9,744 nt of DNA, from contig CAMBHV010000031.1 of NCBI GenBank assembly GCA_945867255.1, positions 1 through 9,744 of the forward strand. The letters run 5' to 3'. Below the pieces are notes generated by a model. It was not told the DNA's origin, searched no databases, and saw only the letters and a list, made by a program, of their open reading frames with translations. Shown in pieces: positions 1 to 5,980 of the stretch. Each line of letters begins with the position of its first letter. The stretch's first letter is position 1. The stretch comes from an uncultured Clostridia bacterium (lineage in GTDB: Bacteria > Bacillota > Clostridia > Oscillospirales > Ruminococcaceae). The position numbers and the translations under genes are program-made.

Positions 1-1
1 G

Positions 2-586
2 GTGCATTTGTCTCGGCTTGCGGAAGAACTGATCCTCTGGTCCAGCGCAGAGTTTGGTTTCATCACGCTGGACGACAGATATACCACGGGTTCCAGTATT
101 ATGCCCCAGAAGAAAAATGCGGATGGAGCGGAATTGATTCGCGGCCAGGCTGGGCGTGTGTTCGGGCATTTAACTGCACTTTTATGCACCATGAAAGGCC
201 TGCCGCTGGCTTATAATAAGGACATGCAGGAAGATAAAGCGGCGTTTCATGACAGCCTGAATGTGGTAACAGCCTGCCTTCAGGTGATGGAAAAAATGGT
301 GGCTACTTTGACCGTGCACCCTGAAGCCATGCGTGCAGCCCTGAAAAAAGGATTTGTCAATGCAACAGAAGCTGCAGACTATCTGGTGCGGAAAGGCATG
401 CCTTTCCGTGATGCACATGGTGCTGTGGGCCGGCTGGTACTGTACTGTGAACAACAGGAAAAAGCGCTGGAAGACCTTGGGCTGGAAGAACTGCAAGCGG
501 TTAGCCCGTTGTTTGGAGAAGATGTTTATGAGCAATTGTCATATGACAATATTCTTCTTCGAGGGATAAAAAAGGAGATGCTGTAA
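2..586 (+). CDS. argH: Argininosuccinate lyase, C-terminal part (5' truncated by window edge)
   Basis: Argininosuccinate lyase cleaves argininosuccinate to arginine and fumarate, the last step of arginine biosynthesis, as a cytoplasmic homotetramer. About 194 residues are visible, against roughly 460 for the family, so the N-terminal 260 or so residues lie upstream of the window; the GTG at position 2 is an internal codon, not a start. The fumarase/aspartase superfamily signature GSSIMPQKKN is at visible residues 30-39 and includes the flexible-loop catalytic serine. The following segments (RGQAGRVFGHL, KGLPLAYNKDMQEDK, the late ATEAADYLVRKGMPFRDAH) are typical of ArgH and separate it from fumarase or adenylosuccinate lyase. 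The frame is intact to the TAA, and a strong terminator begins about 58 bases downstream, so argH is the last gene of its transcription unit. Confidence 0.96.
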   Translation: MHLSRLAEELILWSSAEFGFITLDDRYTTGSSIMPQKKNADGAELIRGQAGRVFGHLTALLCTMKGLPLAYNKDMQEDKAAFHDSLNVVTACLQVMEKMVATLTVHPEAMRAALKKGFVNATEAADYLVRKGMPFRDAHGAVGRLVLYCEQQEKALEDLGLEELQAVSPLFGEDVYEQLSYDNILLRGIKKEML

Positions 587-643
587 ACCCGGGCGGAACT
601 TAGAATAGTTCGGTTGAGCGTTTTCGAATGTATATAGCATGCA

Positions 644-679
644 AAAAGTGCGGCGGTCCATTTGGACCGCCGCACTTTT
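644..679. terminator. Bidirectional intrinsic terminator after argH
   Basis: A perfect 17-bp inverted repeat (AAAAGTGCGGCGGTCCA at 644-660, TGGACCGCCGCACTTTT at 663-679) with a 2-base centre; the A and T tracts lie in the stem ends. On the + strand it ends argH. On the - strand the right arm ends in CACTTTTT, so it can also stop leftward transcription coming from the WYL/small-ORF side. Confidence 0.93.
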
Positions 680-808
680 ATCTCCGTTTTATGCATGGAT
701 GCGATAGATTATGTACATTTCACAGTGCCTGACATCAAATGCCAGAATATTGCAAGCCAGTGCGATGGAATATACCTTTTGCACACCATATACGCTGGCT
801 GCTCCGCC
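680..808. other. Intergenic stretch with no recognised gene
   Basis: Between the argH terminator and the end of the possible small - strand ORF I see no convincing coding signal. Open frames through here lack a ribosome binding site and give cysteine- and histidine-rich translations with no family resemblance. A short hairpin (CCGCC/GGCGG, 804-816) surrounds the stop codon of the small ORF on the - strand but has no T-run. Confidence 0.4.
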
Positions 809-940
809 TCAGGCGGCATCTTCCCAATTTCGGGAAAAATCATCGTAATGCCGCTCGTACGGTTCTTCACGGCAGGAGAAAACCGCTACGTCCTCATCTT
901 CAAATACGCCTTTTGGGGCCATTGCTGCCATCTTTACCAT
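809..940 (-). CDS. Possible small acidic protein, 43 residues, unknown function
   Basis: A short - strand frame starts at an ATG at 940 and ends in TGA at 809-811. An AGAAGGGA Shine-Dalgarno-like element (959-952) sits 11 bases upstream. The translation is rich in acidic and aromatic residues (core VFEDEDVAVFSCREEPYERHY) with a single cysteine, has no membrane segment, and resembles no family I know. Support comes from position: there is a candidate -10 (TATACT, 1016-1011) upstream and the argH-proximal bidirectional terminator downstream. Against it are the short length, the far spacing of the ribosome binding site and a + strand terminator hairpin in its leader. It could equally be a chance ORF in a spacer. 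Alternative in-frame ATGs at residues 4 and 7 would shorten it slightly. Confidence 0.4.
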   Translation of the reverse strand: MVKMAAMAPKGVFEDEDVAVFSCREEPYERHYDDFSRNWEDAA

Positions 941-968
941 ACAAAAGCACATCCCTTCTACGTTGCAA

Positions 969-998
969 AGCCCGCCTTTTCTGCGCGGGCTGTTTTTT
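969..998 (+). terminator. Intrinsic terminator on the + strand, upstream gene unclear
   Basis: Stem AGCCCGC (969-975) with GCGGGCT (985-991), a 9-base loop, then a G and six Ts (993-998) with more T-rich sequence after. The T-run is only on the + side, so it is oriented to stop rightward transcription before it enters the WYL gene antisense. No recognised + strand gene lies between the argH terminator and this hairpin. Confidence 0.72.
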
Positions 999-1029
999 GT
1001 TTGTGCTTTTAGTATAGTTGAAGATGTGT

Positions 1030-1051
1030 ACAATAAATGGTACTTTATTGT
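1030..1051. repeat. AT-rich perfect palindrome overlapping the WYL gene stop codon
   Basis: ACAATAAA (1030-1037) and TTTATTGT (1044-1051) are exact inverted repeats around TGGTAC, which is itself close to self-complementary. It covers the TAA of the WYL regulator gene and, on the - strand, the place where the -35 of a possible promoter for the small ORF would fall. It could be an operator or a weak structural element; no T-run suggests a terminator. Confidence 0.6.
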
Positions 1052-2043
1052 GCGCTTTCATATTGCGCCAGCAATTCGCGGCAATGCACGCAAAATGCAT
1101 GGCGTACGTCAGGCGGGCTGATCAGCCTGGCGTCTGCGCCAAGGCCTGCCAGCCAGCCCATGAATTGAACACTGGGCACTACATGTACATGCACGCGAAA
1201 CCACCCGTTTTCAGAAGGGAAAAAGGTAACATCCTTGCCGAACCGGTCAATGACTACTCCGGCCAGATGCCCGGCAAATTCCAGTGTGACACCGGCTTCC
1301 GCACCGCCGAACATGCCAAAAGTGCGTTTGGTGTATGCGGCCATGTCCAGTGCGGTAAACACCTCTTTGCCCAGCCGCGGGCCATTGGCTAGAGACAGAT
1401 GAGCCAGCTTGTCAGCACGATAATGGCGCAATTCCTGAGCTTCGGCATCGTAAGCAAGAAGATAGTAATTTTCATCTGCCCACAACAGCGCATAAGGGGA
1501 AACCGTATAAACTTTACCACCACGCCGGTATCGAACGGTTTTCTCAGGCGTCCATTCCGAAATTTGAAAACGCACTTGCTCATCGGTGGAAATGGCAGTG
1601 TGAAGAAGGTCAATGGTATAGTAAATGCTTTCGTTCATGGTTTTTGCGCGGTTGGCCACAAACACCTGACGTTGCAGTGCTTTGGCTTCATGGCGGGAAC
1701 ACAGGCTCTCCAGTTTTTTGATGAGAGCGCGGCTTTTTTTCTCAGACAAAAATTTGCAAGACTGTACAGCGTCTACCAGAAGTTTGAGTTCCGCTACCTC
1801 AAAAGTTCGAGAGGCAAGTGCCCATTGGCAAGAATGACCTTCTCTCAGGCAAAGAATATCCATGCCGAAATCCTGTAACGAGCGAAGGTCCGTATAAATG
1901 CTTTTGCGTTCGGCAGAGATACCACGTGAGGAAAGAGCGGCAATCAGCTGCGGTACGGTGAGGCCATGGGTACTGTCTGTCTCACGGGCGAGAATATCCG
2001 CCAAGGCTAAAAGTTTCAGCTTTTGCCCTTCCGTGCGCGCCAT
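1045..2043 (-). CDS. WYL-domain transcriptional regulator (DeoR/HTH_11-type N-terminus)
   Basis: A 332-residue protein with an N-terminal winged helix-turn-helix (about residues 7-65, with the recognition region around ERKSIYTDLRSLQDFG) followed by a WYL domain (about 140-225) and a C-terminal WCX-type extension (about 245-325). The usual Trp-Tyr-Leu of the WYL core is Tyr-Tyr-Leu at 193-195 (WADENYYLLAYD). WYL domains are thought to bind small ligands or nucleic acid and to control the DNA-binding half. I chose the ATG at 2043 because AAAGGAGG (2060-2053) lies 9 bases upstream; the frame stays open to 2250 but that part overlaps gluQ and gives non-homologous sequence. It lies 94 bases after gluQ on the same strand and may be transcribed with it or from its own promoter. 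The target is unknown. Confidence 0.9.
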   Translation of the reverse strand: MARTEGQKLKLLALADILARETDSTHGLTVPQLIAALSSRGISAERKSIYTDLRSLQDFGMDILCLREGHSCQWALASRTFEVAELKLLVDAVQSCKFLSEKKSRALIKKLESLCSRHEAKALQRQVFVANRAKTMNESIYYTIDLLHTAISTDEQVRFQISEWTPEKTVRYRRGGKVYTVSPYALLWADENYYLLAYDAEAQELRHYRADKLAHLSLANGPRLGKEVFTALDMAAYTKRTFGMFGGAEAGVTLEFAGHLAGVVIDRFGKDVTFFPSENGWFRVHVHVVPSVQFMGWLAGLGADARLISPPDVRHAFCVHCRELLAQYESAQ

Positions 2044-2137
2044 TATGGTTTTCCTCCTTTTGAATAAAGCTGAAAAGCAGAAGTCAGAAATGGCACCGGC
2101 GCACCCAATTTGGGGCGAAAGGAAAAAGGCGCCTCTG

Positions 2138-3091
2138 TTATTCGAACCAGGAAAAAGGAACGGAGATATCCGCGCTGTGTATCTGTTGCCAGGAAAAGTT
2201 GGCCGCAAGCGTGCGCAAATCGATGCTTTCTGGCGCGGGCAAAAGCCCAACCAGTGCGGCCAGGCGCCCTATAAGCTGGCATGGTGTGAATTTGTGGCGA
2301 AGCACGCCGAGATCCAGCGCACCGTCCCGTTTGGAAAGGCGTGCACCCTGCGCGTTCACAAGCAGAGGAGTGTGAATATATTCCGGTAAGGGAAAGCCCA
2401 GGGCCTGTTGCAAAAATATCTGGCGAGGGGTGGAATCCAGAAGGTCTCGCCCGCGAACGACCTCTGTGATGCCCATGCGCGCATCATCCACCACCACGGC
2501 CAGCTGGTAGGCGAAAATGCCATCAGAGCGGCGAATGATGAAATCTCCGCACTCGCGTGCGAGATTTTGCTGTACAGAACCGCACAATGTATCGTGAAAA
2601 GAAATATCGCGTCCGGGCACCGCCACACGAAGTGCGGCCTGCCGGCCCTGGAGTTTATATGTTTCACACTGCTGCGGTGTAAGGCTGCGACAGGTGCCCG
2701 CGTATATAGCCGTGCCGTCTGTGCGGTGAGGTGCGCTGGCGGCATGCAGGTCTGCACGGGAGCAAAAACACGGATATATGGTTTGTGACCGGCTTAGTTG
2801 AGCCAGGGCCTGCTCATATAGCGCAGTGCATTCGCTTTGAAAATACGGTGCGTGCGGCATGGCGGCACAGGGACCCTCGTCCCACGTTAATCCCAGCCAA
2901 TTCAGATCGTCCATTAGCTGCGTAGCATATTCTTTTCGGCATCGGGCGGTGTCCAAATCCTCAATGCGCAGTACAAAGCGGCCGCCACGGCTTTTTACAG
3001 ACAGCCATGCCAACATGGCTGTCAGCACATTTCCCAGATGCATGCGCCCGGAAGGGCTGGGTGCAAATCTGCCTACAGGGATATCGCTCAA
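2138..3091 (-). CDS. gluQ: Glutamyl-Q tRNA(Asp) synthetase (GluRS paralog without anticodon-binding domain)
   Basis: This enzyme activates glutamate with ATP and transfers it to the queuosine base at position 34 of tRNA(Asp). The 317-residue product matches the catalytic half of glutamyl-tRNA synthetase and lacks the anticodon-binding domain. Visible features: GRFAPSPSGRMHLGN at residues 7-21 with HLGN as the HIGH motif, RIEDLD at 42-47, a zinc-type cluster C108, C110, Y130, C134 (CFC...Y-x3-C, as in GluQRS of E. coli), and LSKRDGALDLG as the KMSKS-equivalent loop. The start is a TTG at 3091 that overlaps the stop of the upstream GNAT gene (TTGA). AAGGGG (3107-3102) sits 10 bases before it, and the conserved N-terminus begins six residues in. 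Translational coupling with the GNAT gene is likely. Function as GluQRS rather than a minor GluRS is well supported by length and zinc motif. Confidence 0.92.
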   Translation of the reverse strand: MSDIPVGRFAPSPSGRMHLGNVLTAMLAWLSVKSRGGRFVLRIEDLDTARCRKEYATQLMDDLNWLGLTWDEGPCAAMPHAPYFQSECTALYEQALAQLSRSQTIYPCFCSRADLHAASAPHRTDGTAIYAGTCRSLTPQQCETYKLQGRQAALRVAVPGRDISFHDTLCGSVQQNLARECGDFIIRRSDGIFAYQLAVVVDDARMGITEVVRGRDLLDSTPRQIFLQQALGFPLPEYIHTPLLVNAQGARLSKRDGALDLGVLRHKFTPCQLIGRLAALVGLLPAPESIDLRTLAANFSWQQIHSADISVPFSWFE

Positions 3092-3699
3092 CGTACGCCA
3101 ACCCCTTTTACCAGCATAGCGGCCCGCCTCAAAACAGAATCTGCCCGCTCTGCCGGGATGGTGTACATCGGAGAAGGCGTAACCGGGGTTTGCGGCAATG
3201 CAGCCAGAGACAGATGATAATAACATAAATTAAGCCATTGCCCCATTTTGTAGCCGCAATGTTCCAGCCGGGCGCACAGCTCAAAGCCTAGCGCTTTATG
3301 AAATTCTTCGCTGGCACGGTTGCCCTCCGTGATCAGCGCATAACAGTTGATGTATCCCTGGCGGGATAGCAGTGCAAGGAGCGCCCCATACAAAGCGGTG
3401 CCAATATGACGGCCATGTGCGTCTTCTGTAAGATATACGGAAACCTCTACATCCCAGGCATAACCGGCTCTGCGGCCGAATCGGGAGGCATAGGCATATC
3501 CCAGCAACGCATTTCCCTCTTCGGCGACGATCCATGGTAAACCGTCTGCCTCGCACTGTGCCATGCGGGCTTCAAAATCCGGACGTGTGGGAACAACCGT
3601 TTCCCATGTGGCCGTGGTTTCCAGAACAAAAGGCATGTAAATTGCCATCATCATACCAGCGTCATCTTTGGTCGCAAAACGAAGTGTTACGGATTCCAT
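3088..3699 (-). CDS. GNAT-family N-acetyltransferase (phosphinothricin/methionine-sulfoximine acetyltransferase-like)
   Basis: A 203-residue cytoplasmic acetyl-CoA-dependent N-acetyltransferase. The N-terminal pattern (IYMPFVLETTATWE, residues 20-33), the acetyl-CoA loop R97-x-x-G100-x-A102 (HGRHIGTALY), the EGNRAS segment at 125-130, FHKALGFE at 133-140 and the C-terminal GYKMGQWLNLCYY match the PAT/YncA branch, whose known substrates include phosphinothricin and methionine sulfoximine; the real substrate here cannot be told. About 35 residues beyond the fold (165-203) are not explained by the family. The ATG at 3699 has GGAGGGAGG at 3715-3707. The gene is first in a - strand unit, followed by gluQ with an overlapping stop/start (TTGA), and preceded by a strong extended -10 promoter. 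A PF13420-type acetyltransferase is the safe call. Confidence 0.88.
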   Translation of the reverse strand: MESVTLRFATKDDAGMMMAIYMPFVLETTATWETVVPTRPDFEARMAQCEADGLPWIVAEEGNALLGYAYASRFGRRAGYAWDVEVSVYLTEDAHGRHIGTALYGALLALLSRQGYINCYALITEGNRASEEFHKALGFELCARLEHCGYKMGQWLNLCYYHLSLAALPQTPVTPSPMYTIPAERADSVLRRAAMLVKGVGVR

Positions 3700-3754
3700 T
3701 GGTGCGCCTCCCTCCGGCGATCAAACCTGTAAAGTTTCAGAAATAATTAAAATT

Positions 3755-3763
3755 ATTATACCA
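3755..3763 (-). promoter_or_regulatory. Extended -10 promoter for the GNAT-gluQ unit
   Basis: On the - strand TGGTATAAT (3763-3755) is a consensus -10 TATAAT with the TGn extension. No good -35 is seen at 16-18 bases, as is common with extended -10 sites. It lies about 55 bases upstream of the GNAT ATG in a strongly AT-rich stretch. Confidence 0.7.
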
Positions 3764-3800
3764 TATCTTTTGTGTAAAATCTGTAACTTTATACCGTGTT

Positions 3801-3829
3801 TTTAAATGTTTTGGTGTGTTTGCTATACA
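3801..3829 (+). promoter_or_regulatory. Candidate promoter for the plsC unit
   Basis: TTTAAA (3801-3806) and TATACA (3824-3829) are separated by exactly 17 bases, and the -10 is preceded by TGC (extended -10). An alternative -10, TATGAT near 3847-3852, has no matching -35. The start of transcription would be about 85-90 bases upstream of the plsC ATG. Confidence 0.45.
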
Positions 3830-3923
3830 AATGTTTCTTTTTGCGATATGATAAACGAATAGGTTCACCGCGGTTGAAACAATATCGGTGTGGTGAGAAA
3901 TATAAAATTTAGGAGACACGGCT

Positions 3924-4661
3924 ATGGCTTTGCTGCGAACGATTGTATGGTTTGCTTATTTCTTCGGTGCGCTCCTGGCTCTTTCTCCGCAAATGCTTTG
4001 TGCAAAGCGGATGAAGGCTCGTGCAGATGCCGGGGCGGATGATTATATTCATCGTTACGTACGCATGTGGGCAGGCACGCTGCTGCGTATTGCGGGTGTT
4101 ACCGTAACGGTGACCGGACAGGAAAATATTCCGAAAAACTGTGCAGTGGTGTTTACACCAAATCATCAGGGCGATTATGATATTCCTTTGATGTTGCTGT
4201 ATCTGGATAAACCGCACGCATTGGTGGCGAAAATTGAAACAATGAAGATACCGTTGGTGCGCACTTGGATGAAATTGCTGGATTGTGTGTTCATTGACAG
4301 AAAAAGCCCCCGTCATTCCATGGAGGCCATGCGCGAAGCACAGACACTTTTGGAGAATGGAAAAAGTGTGGTGGTATTCCCGGAAGGTACGCGCTCAAAA
4401 AGCGATGCCATGGGTGAATTTAAGGCAGGGGCGTTTCGTATTGCGTGCAAAGCGGGTGCCCCGGTTGTGCCTGTTGCAATCGATGGCAGCTATAAGGTGA
4501 TGGAGGCAAATGGAAATCTGATGAAACCGGCCCATGTCAATATCACGATCCTTCCGCCCATTGAGACCAAGGGCATGGACAGAATAGCCCAGCGCGAACT
4601 GGCCGGCCAGGTGGCGGAACAGATTCGTCAGGCAAAAGACGCCCCGGTACACAACAGATGA
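3924..4661 (+). CDS. plsC: 1-acyl-sn-glycerol-3-phosphate acyltransferase (PlsC/LPLAT family)
   Basis: The enzyme acylates lysophosphatidic acid to phosphatidic acid in membrane phospholipid synthesis. The 245-residue product has a hydrophobic N-terminal anchor (about residues 5-22). The LPLAT motifs follow in order: NHQGDYD at 80-86 (catalytic H81-x4-D86), VFIDRKS at 122-128, FPEGTRS at 152-158 and the VVPVAIDGSY block at 181-190. Length is normal for bacterial PlsC. The start ATG at 3924 is backed by AGGAG at 3911-3915, 8 bases upstream. The stop overlaps the ATG of a small downstream ORF (ATGA), so it heads an operon that continues into an IclR-GNAT fusion gene. Acyl donor (acyl-ACP or acyl-CoA) cannot be read from the sequence; a lysophospholipid acyltransferase of related specificity is the only real alternative. 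Confidence 0.93.
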   Translation: MALLRTIVWFAYFFGALLALSPQMLCAKRMKARADAGADDYIHRYVRMWAGTLLRIAGVTVTVTGQENIPKNCAVVFTPNHQGDYDIPLMLLYLDKPHALVAKIETMKIPLVRTWMKLLDCVFIDRKSPRHSMEAMREAQTLLENGKSVVVFPEGTRSKSDAMGEFKAGAFRIACKAGAPVVPVAIDGSYKVMEANGNLMKPAHVNITILPPIETKGMDRIAQRELAGQVAEQIRQAKDAPVHNR

Positions 4662-4840
4662 AGCCGGGCAAATGGTTTCACGCGCTTTTTACGAGGAGAA
4701 AGAGCACCCTCGCACAGCGTGTGGATAATCCGTATCGAAAGATGTATCCAGACCGTGCGCGGGTGGATATCGAACACCCTTTTCGGCCTCGCGAACAGAA
4801 GCGCGATGACCCGAAGGCTGGTTTTGAAACAAAAAGGTAA
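4658..4840 (+). CDS. Possible small basic protein coupled to plsC, 60 residues, unknown
   Basis: An ATG at 4658 overlaps the plsC stop as ATGA, the usual geometry of translational coupling, and the frame runs to TAA at 4838-4840. The product is hydrophilic and rich in Arg and Lys (for example RRKSTLAQR, HPFRPREQKRDDPK), with no membrane segment, cysteine cluster or recognised motif. It has no clear ribosome binding site of its own. It fills the whole gap between plsC and the next gene, and shares its reading frame with that gene: only the TAA and four codons (ggc gat gag ttc) separate the two. This could be a real small protein, a coupling leader, or a leftover of a longer N-terminus. I do not recognise it. 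Confidence 0.42.
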   Translation: MKPGKWFHALFTRRKSTLAQRVDNPYRKMYPDRARVDIEHPFRPREQKRDDPKAGFETKR

Positions 4841-4852
4841 GGCGATGAGTTC

Positions 4853-5623
4853 ATGGAAAAAGAGGCGGCGGTGCAAAGCGTGCAACGGGCATTTTGCATT
4901 TTGGAAACTCTGGCACGCGCAAAACAACCGCTTGGTTTGCAGCAGCTTTGTGCAACAACGGGGCTTTCCAAAAGTACGGCACACCGTCTGCTGGCCTGCC
5001 TTGTGCAGCTGGGATATGCGGAACATCTGTCTGGCGGTAAATATCGCACCGCGCAGAAATTGGTCTCTCTTGTGCCAAACCCACACCCTGCCGCGCGGGA
5101 TCATCTGCGCCTGGTTGCGCCCAGCGTATCGCTGAAAGATGAGATCGTTTCATATCGGGCGGAGTGTGTTGCGGCCAAAAGCACCATGGATGGCACGGGG
5201 GGACTGGCTCAGGCGCAAACTTTTTCCGAATATCTTGAGAACGTGCGGGCACACACCCGGGAAGAAACTGTGCCTGCCGGCCATGTGCCTGCTACCACGC
5301 TGTGCGCGCTTCGTCCGGCGGACGGCCGCGTGGTGGGTTTTGTGGACATTCGACACCGGTTGAATCATCAGCTGTGGGAAGTGGGAGGCCACATTGGGTA
5401 TAGCGTGCGTCCCTCGGAACGTCGCAAAGGATATGCAAAGCAGATTTTGCGTCTTGCGTTGGAAGTGAGCCGCGCGCTGGGGATCGACCGGGTGCTGGTT
5501 ACCTGCGATAAGGGGAACATTGCCTCTGCACATACCATTTTGGCTTGTGGCGGAATTTTGGAGGATGAGCGCCTGCAGTCGAATGGCACGGTTGTGCAGC
5601 GTTACTGGATCGACACAGAATAA
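4853..5623 (+). CDS. IclR-type winged-helix domain fused to a GNAT acetyltransferase
   Basis: A 256-residue protein with two joined domains. Residues 5-72 form an IclR-family winged helix: VQSVQRAFCILETLA, then GLSKSTAHRLLACLVQLGY as the helix-turn-helix, and GGKYRTAQKL as the wing. In place of the usual IclR effector domain, residues about 84-255 form a GNAT acetyltransferase of the kind with GFVDIRHRLNH (162-172), GGHIGYSVRPSERRKGYAKQ (178-197, acetyl-CoA loop R190-x-x-G193-x-A195), RVLVTCDKGNIAS (213-225) and a terminal QRYWI. The frame is continuous with no sign of a junction stop or slip. The ATG at 4853 has a modest AAGG (4839-4842). It could be an acetyltransferase whose substrate or partner is sensed at DNA, or a regulator using the GNAT fold as its ligand sensor; both are inference. 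It ends the plsC unit, followed by a terminator. Confidence 0.88.
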   Translation: MEKEAAVQSVQRAFCILETLARAKQPLGLQQLCATTGLSKSTAHRLLACLVQLGYAEHLSGGKYRTAQKLVSLVPNPHPAARDHLRLVAPSVSLKDEIVSYRAECVAAKSTMDGTGGLAQAQTFSEYLENVRAHTREETVPAGHVPATTLCALRPADGRVVGFVDIRHRLNHQLWEVGGHIGYSVRPSERRKGYAKQILRLALEVSRALGIDRVLVTCDKGNIASAHTILACGGILEDERLQSNGTVVQRYWIDTE

Positions 5624-5738
5624 CAGATGTTGGCCCTGTTGGGATAGAAGCCGATTAAAATGAAAACTTGCGTTGAAAAAATGCAGCAAAACGCAGGTTC
5701 TTTGGCTGATTGTCGCAAATTTTGAACTGTAAAAAAGA

Positions 5739-5779
5739 AAAGCCCTCATGGCGGCGGGCAGGCCGGCCACGAGGGCTTT
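5739..5779. terminator. Bidirectional intrinsic terminator after the IclR-GNAT gene
   Basis: Arms AAAGCCCTC (5739-5747) and GAGGGCTTT (5771-5779), extended inward by TGGC/GCCA (5749-5752, 5766-5769) past one mismatch. The + side runs into TTTATTTATT; the - side runs into GGGCTTTTCTTTTTT. It serves the plsC unit and is also a strong stop for leftward transcription. Confidence 0.85.
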
Positions 5780-5956
5780 ATTTATTATCAGCACAAAGCA
5801 TTGCTCCCCATATGAAAGAACGTCAAGGAAATAAAACGAGGGAAGAACTTGGCCGGCCGGTGGGGGAACGGGCGTGTTGCCAAGAAAATTTCGGCTATTT
5901 ACAATGACGGAGCAGGCGCTATGTCAAAGCGGCATTTTGCAGCAAATTTTTGTTTG

Positions 5957-5976
5957 GCCCCGATTTTAGGCGGGGC
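5957..5976. terminator. Terminator downstream of the PHP gene
   Basis: Stem GCCCCG (5957-5962) with CGGGGC (5971-5976) and an 8-base loop, starting 4 bases beyond the PHP gene's stop on the - strand. The - side continues into CAAACAAAAATTT and the + side into AGCTTTATTT, so T-tracts are imperfect both ways. Together with the hairpin at 5739-5779 it separates the two convergent units. Confidence 0.65.
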
Positions 5977-5980
5977 AGCT

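Larger units (their letters stand above)
5624..5980. other. Convergent intergenic region with terminators, no recognised gene
   Basis: The region lies between the convergent IclR-GNAT and PHP genes. It holds an imperfect stem (AACTTGCGTT 5665-5674 with AACGCAGGTT 5690-5699, followed by TTCTTT) and two clear terminators listed separately. GGCCGGCC occurs at 5761 and again at 5851. Short frames in the 5800-5980 part lack ribosome binding sites and match nothing I know. Confidence 0.6.

Noticed and set aside
662..1012. + strand frame of 116 codons after the argH terminator
   Set aside because: It starts inside the terminator stem, has no ribosome binding site, ends past another terminator, and its translation looks random (many Cys, His, Phe).
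2044..2250. N-terminal extension of the WYL regulator frame up to 2250
   Set aside because: It overlaps gluQ out of frame, and the ATG at 2043 has an AAAGGAGG at ideal distance followed by a typical HTH start.
3092..3226. N-terminal extension of gluQ to an ATG at 3226
   Set aside because: This part lies within the GNAT gene and has no similarity to the synthetase N-terminus, while the family's conserved start begins six residues after the TTG at 3091.
5150..5794. Long - strand frame (214 codons) under the IclR-GNAT gene
   Set aside because: Antisense shadow of a well-supported coding region, and it would run through the bidirectional terminator at 5739-5779.
5761..5858. Repeated GGCCGGCC octamer as a possible repeat element
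   Set aside because: Only two copies of a short self-complementary GC octamer; one lies within the terminator loop region, and there is no larger repeat around them.
5813..5980. Short protein-like frames between the two convergent terminators
   Set aside because: No ribosome binding site or promoter, and the most protein-like stretch changes frame; nothing recognisable.
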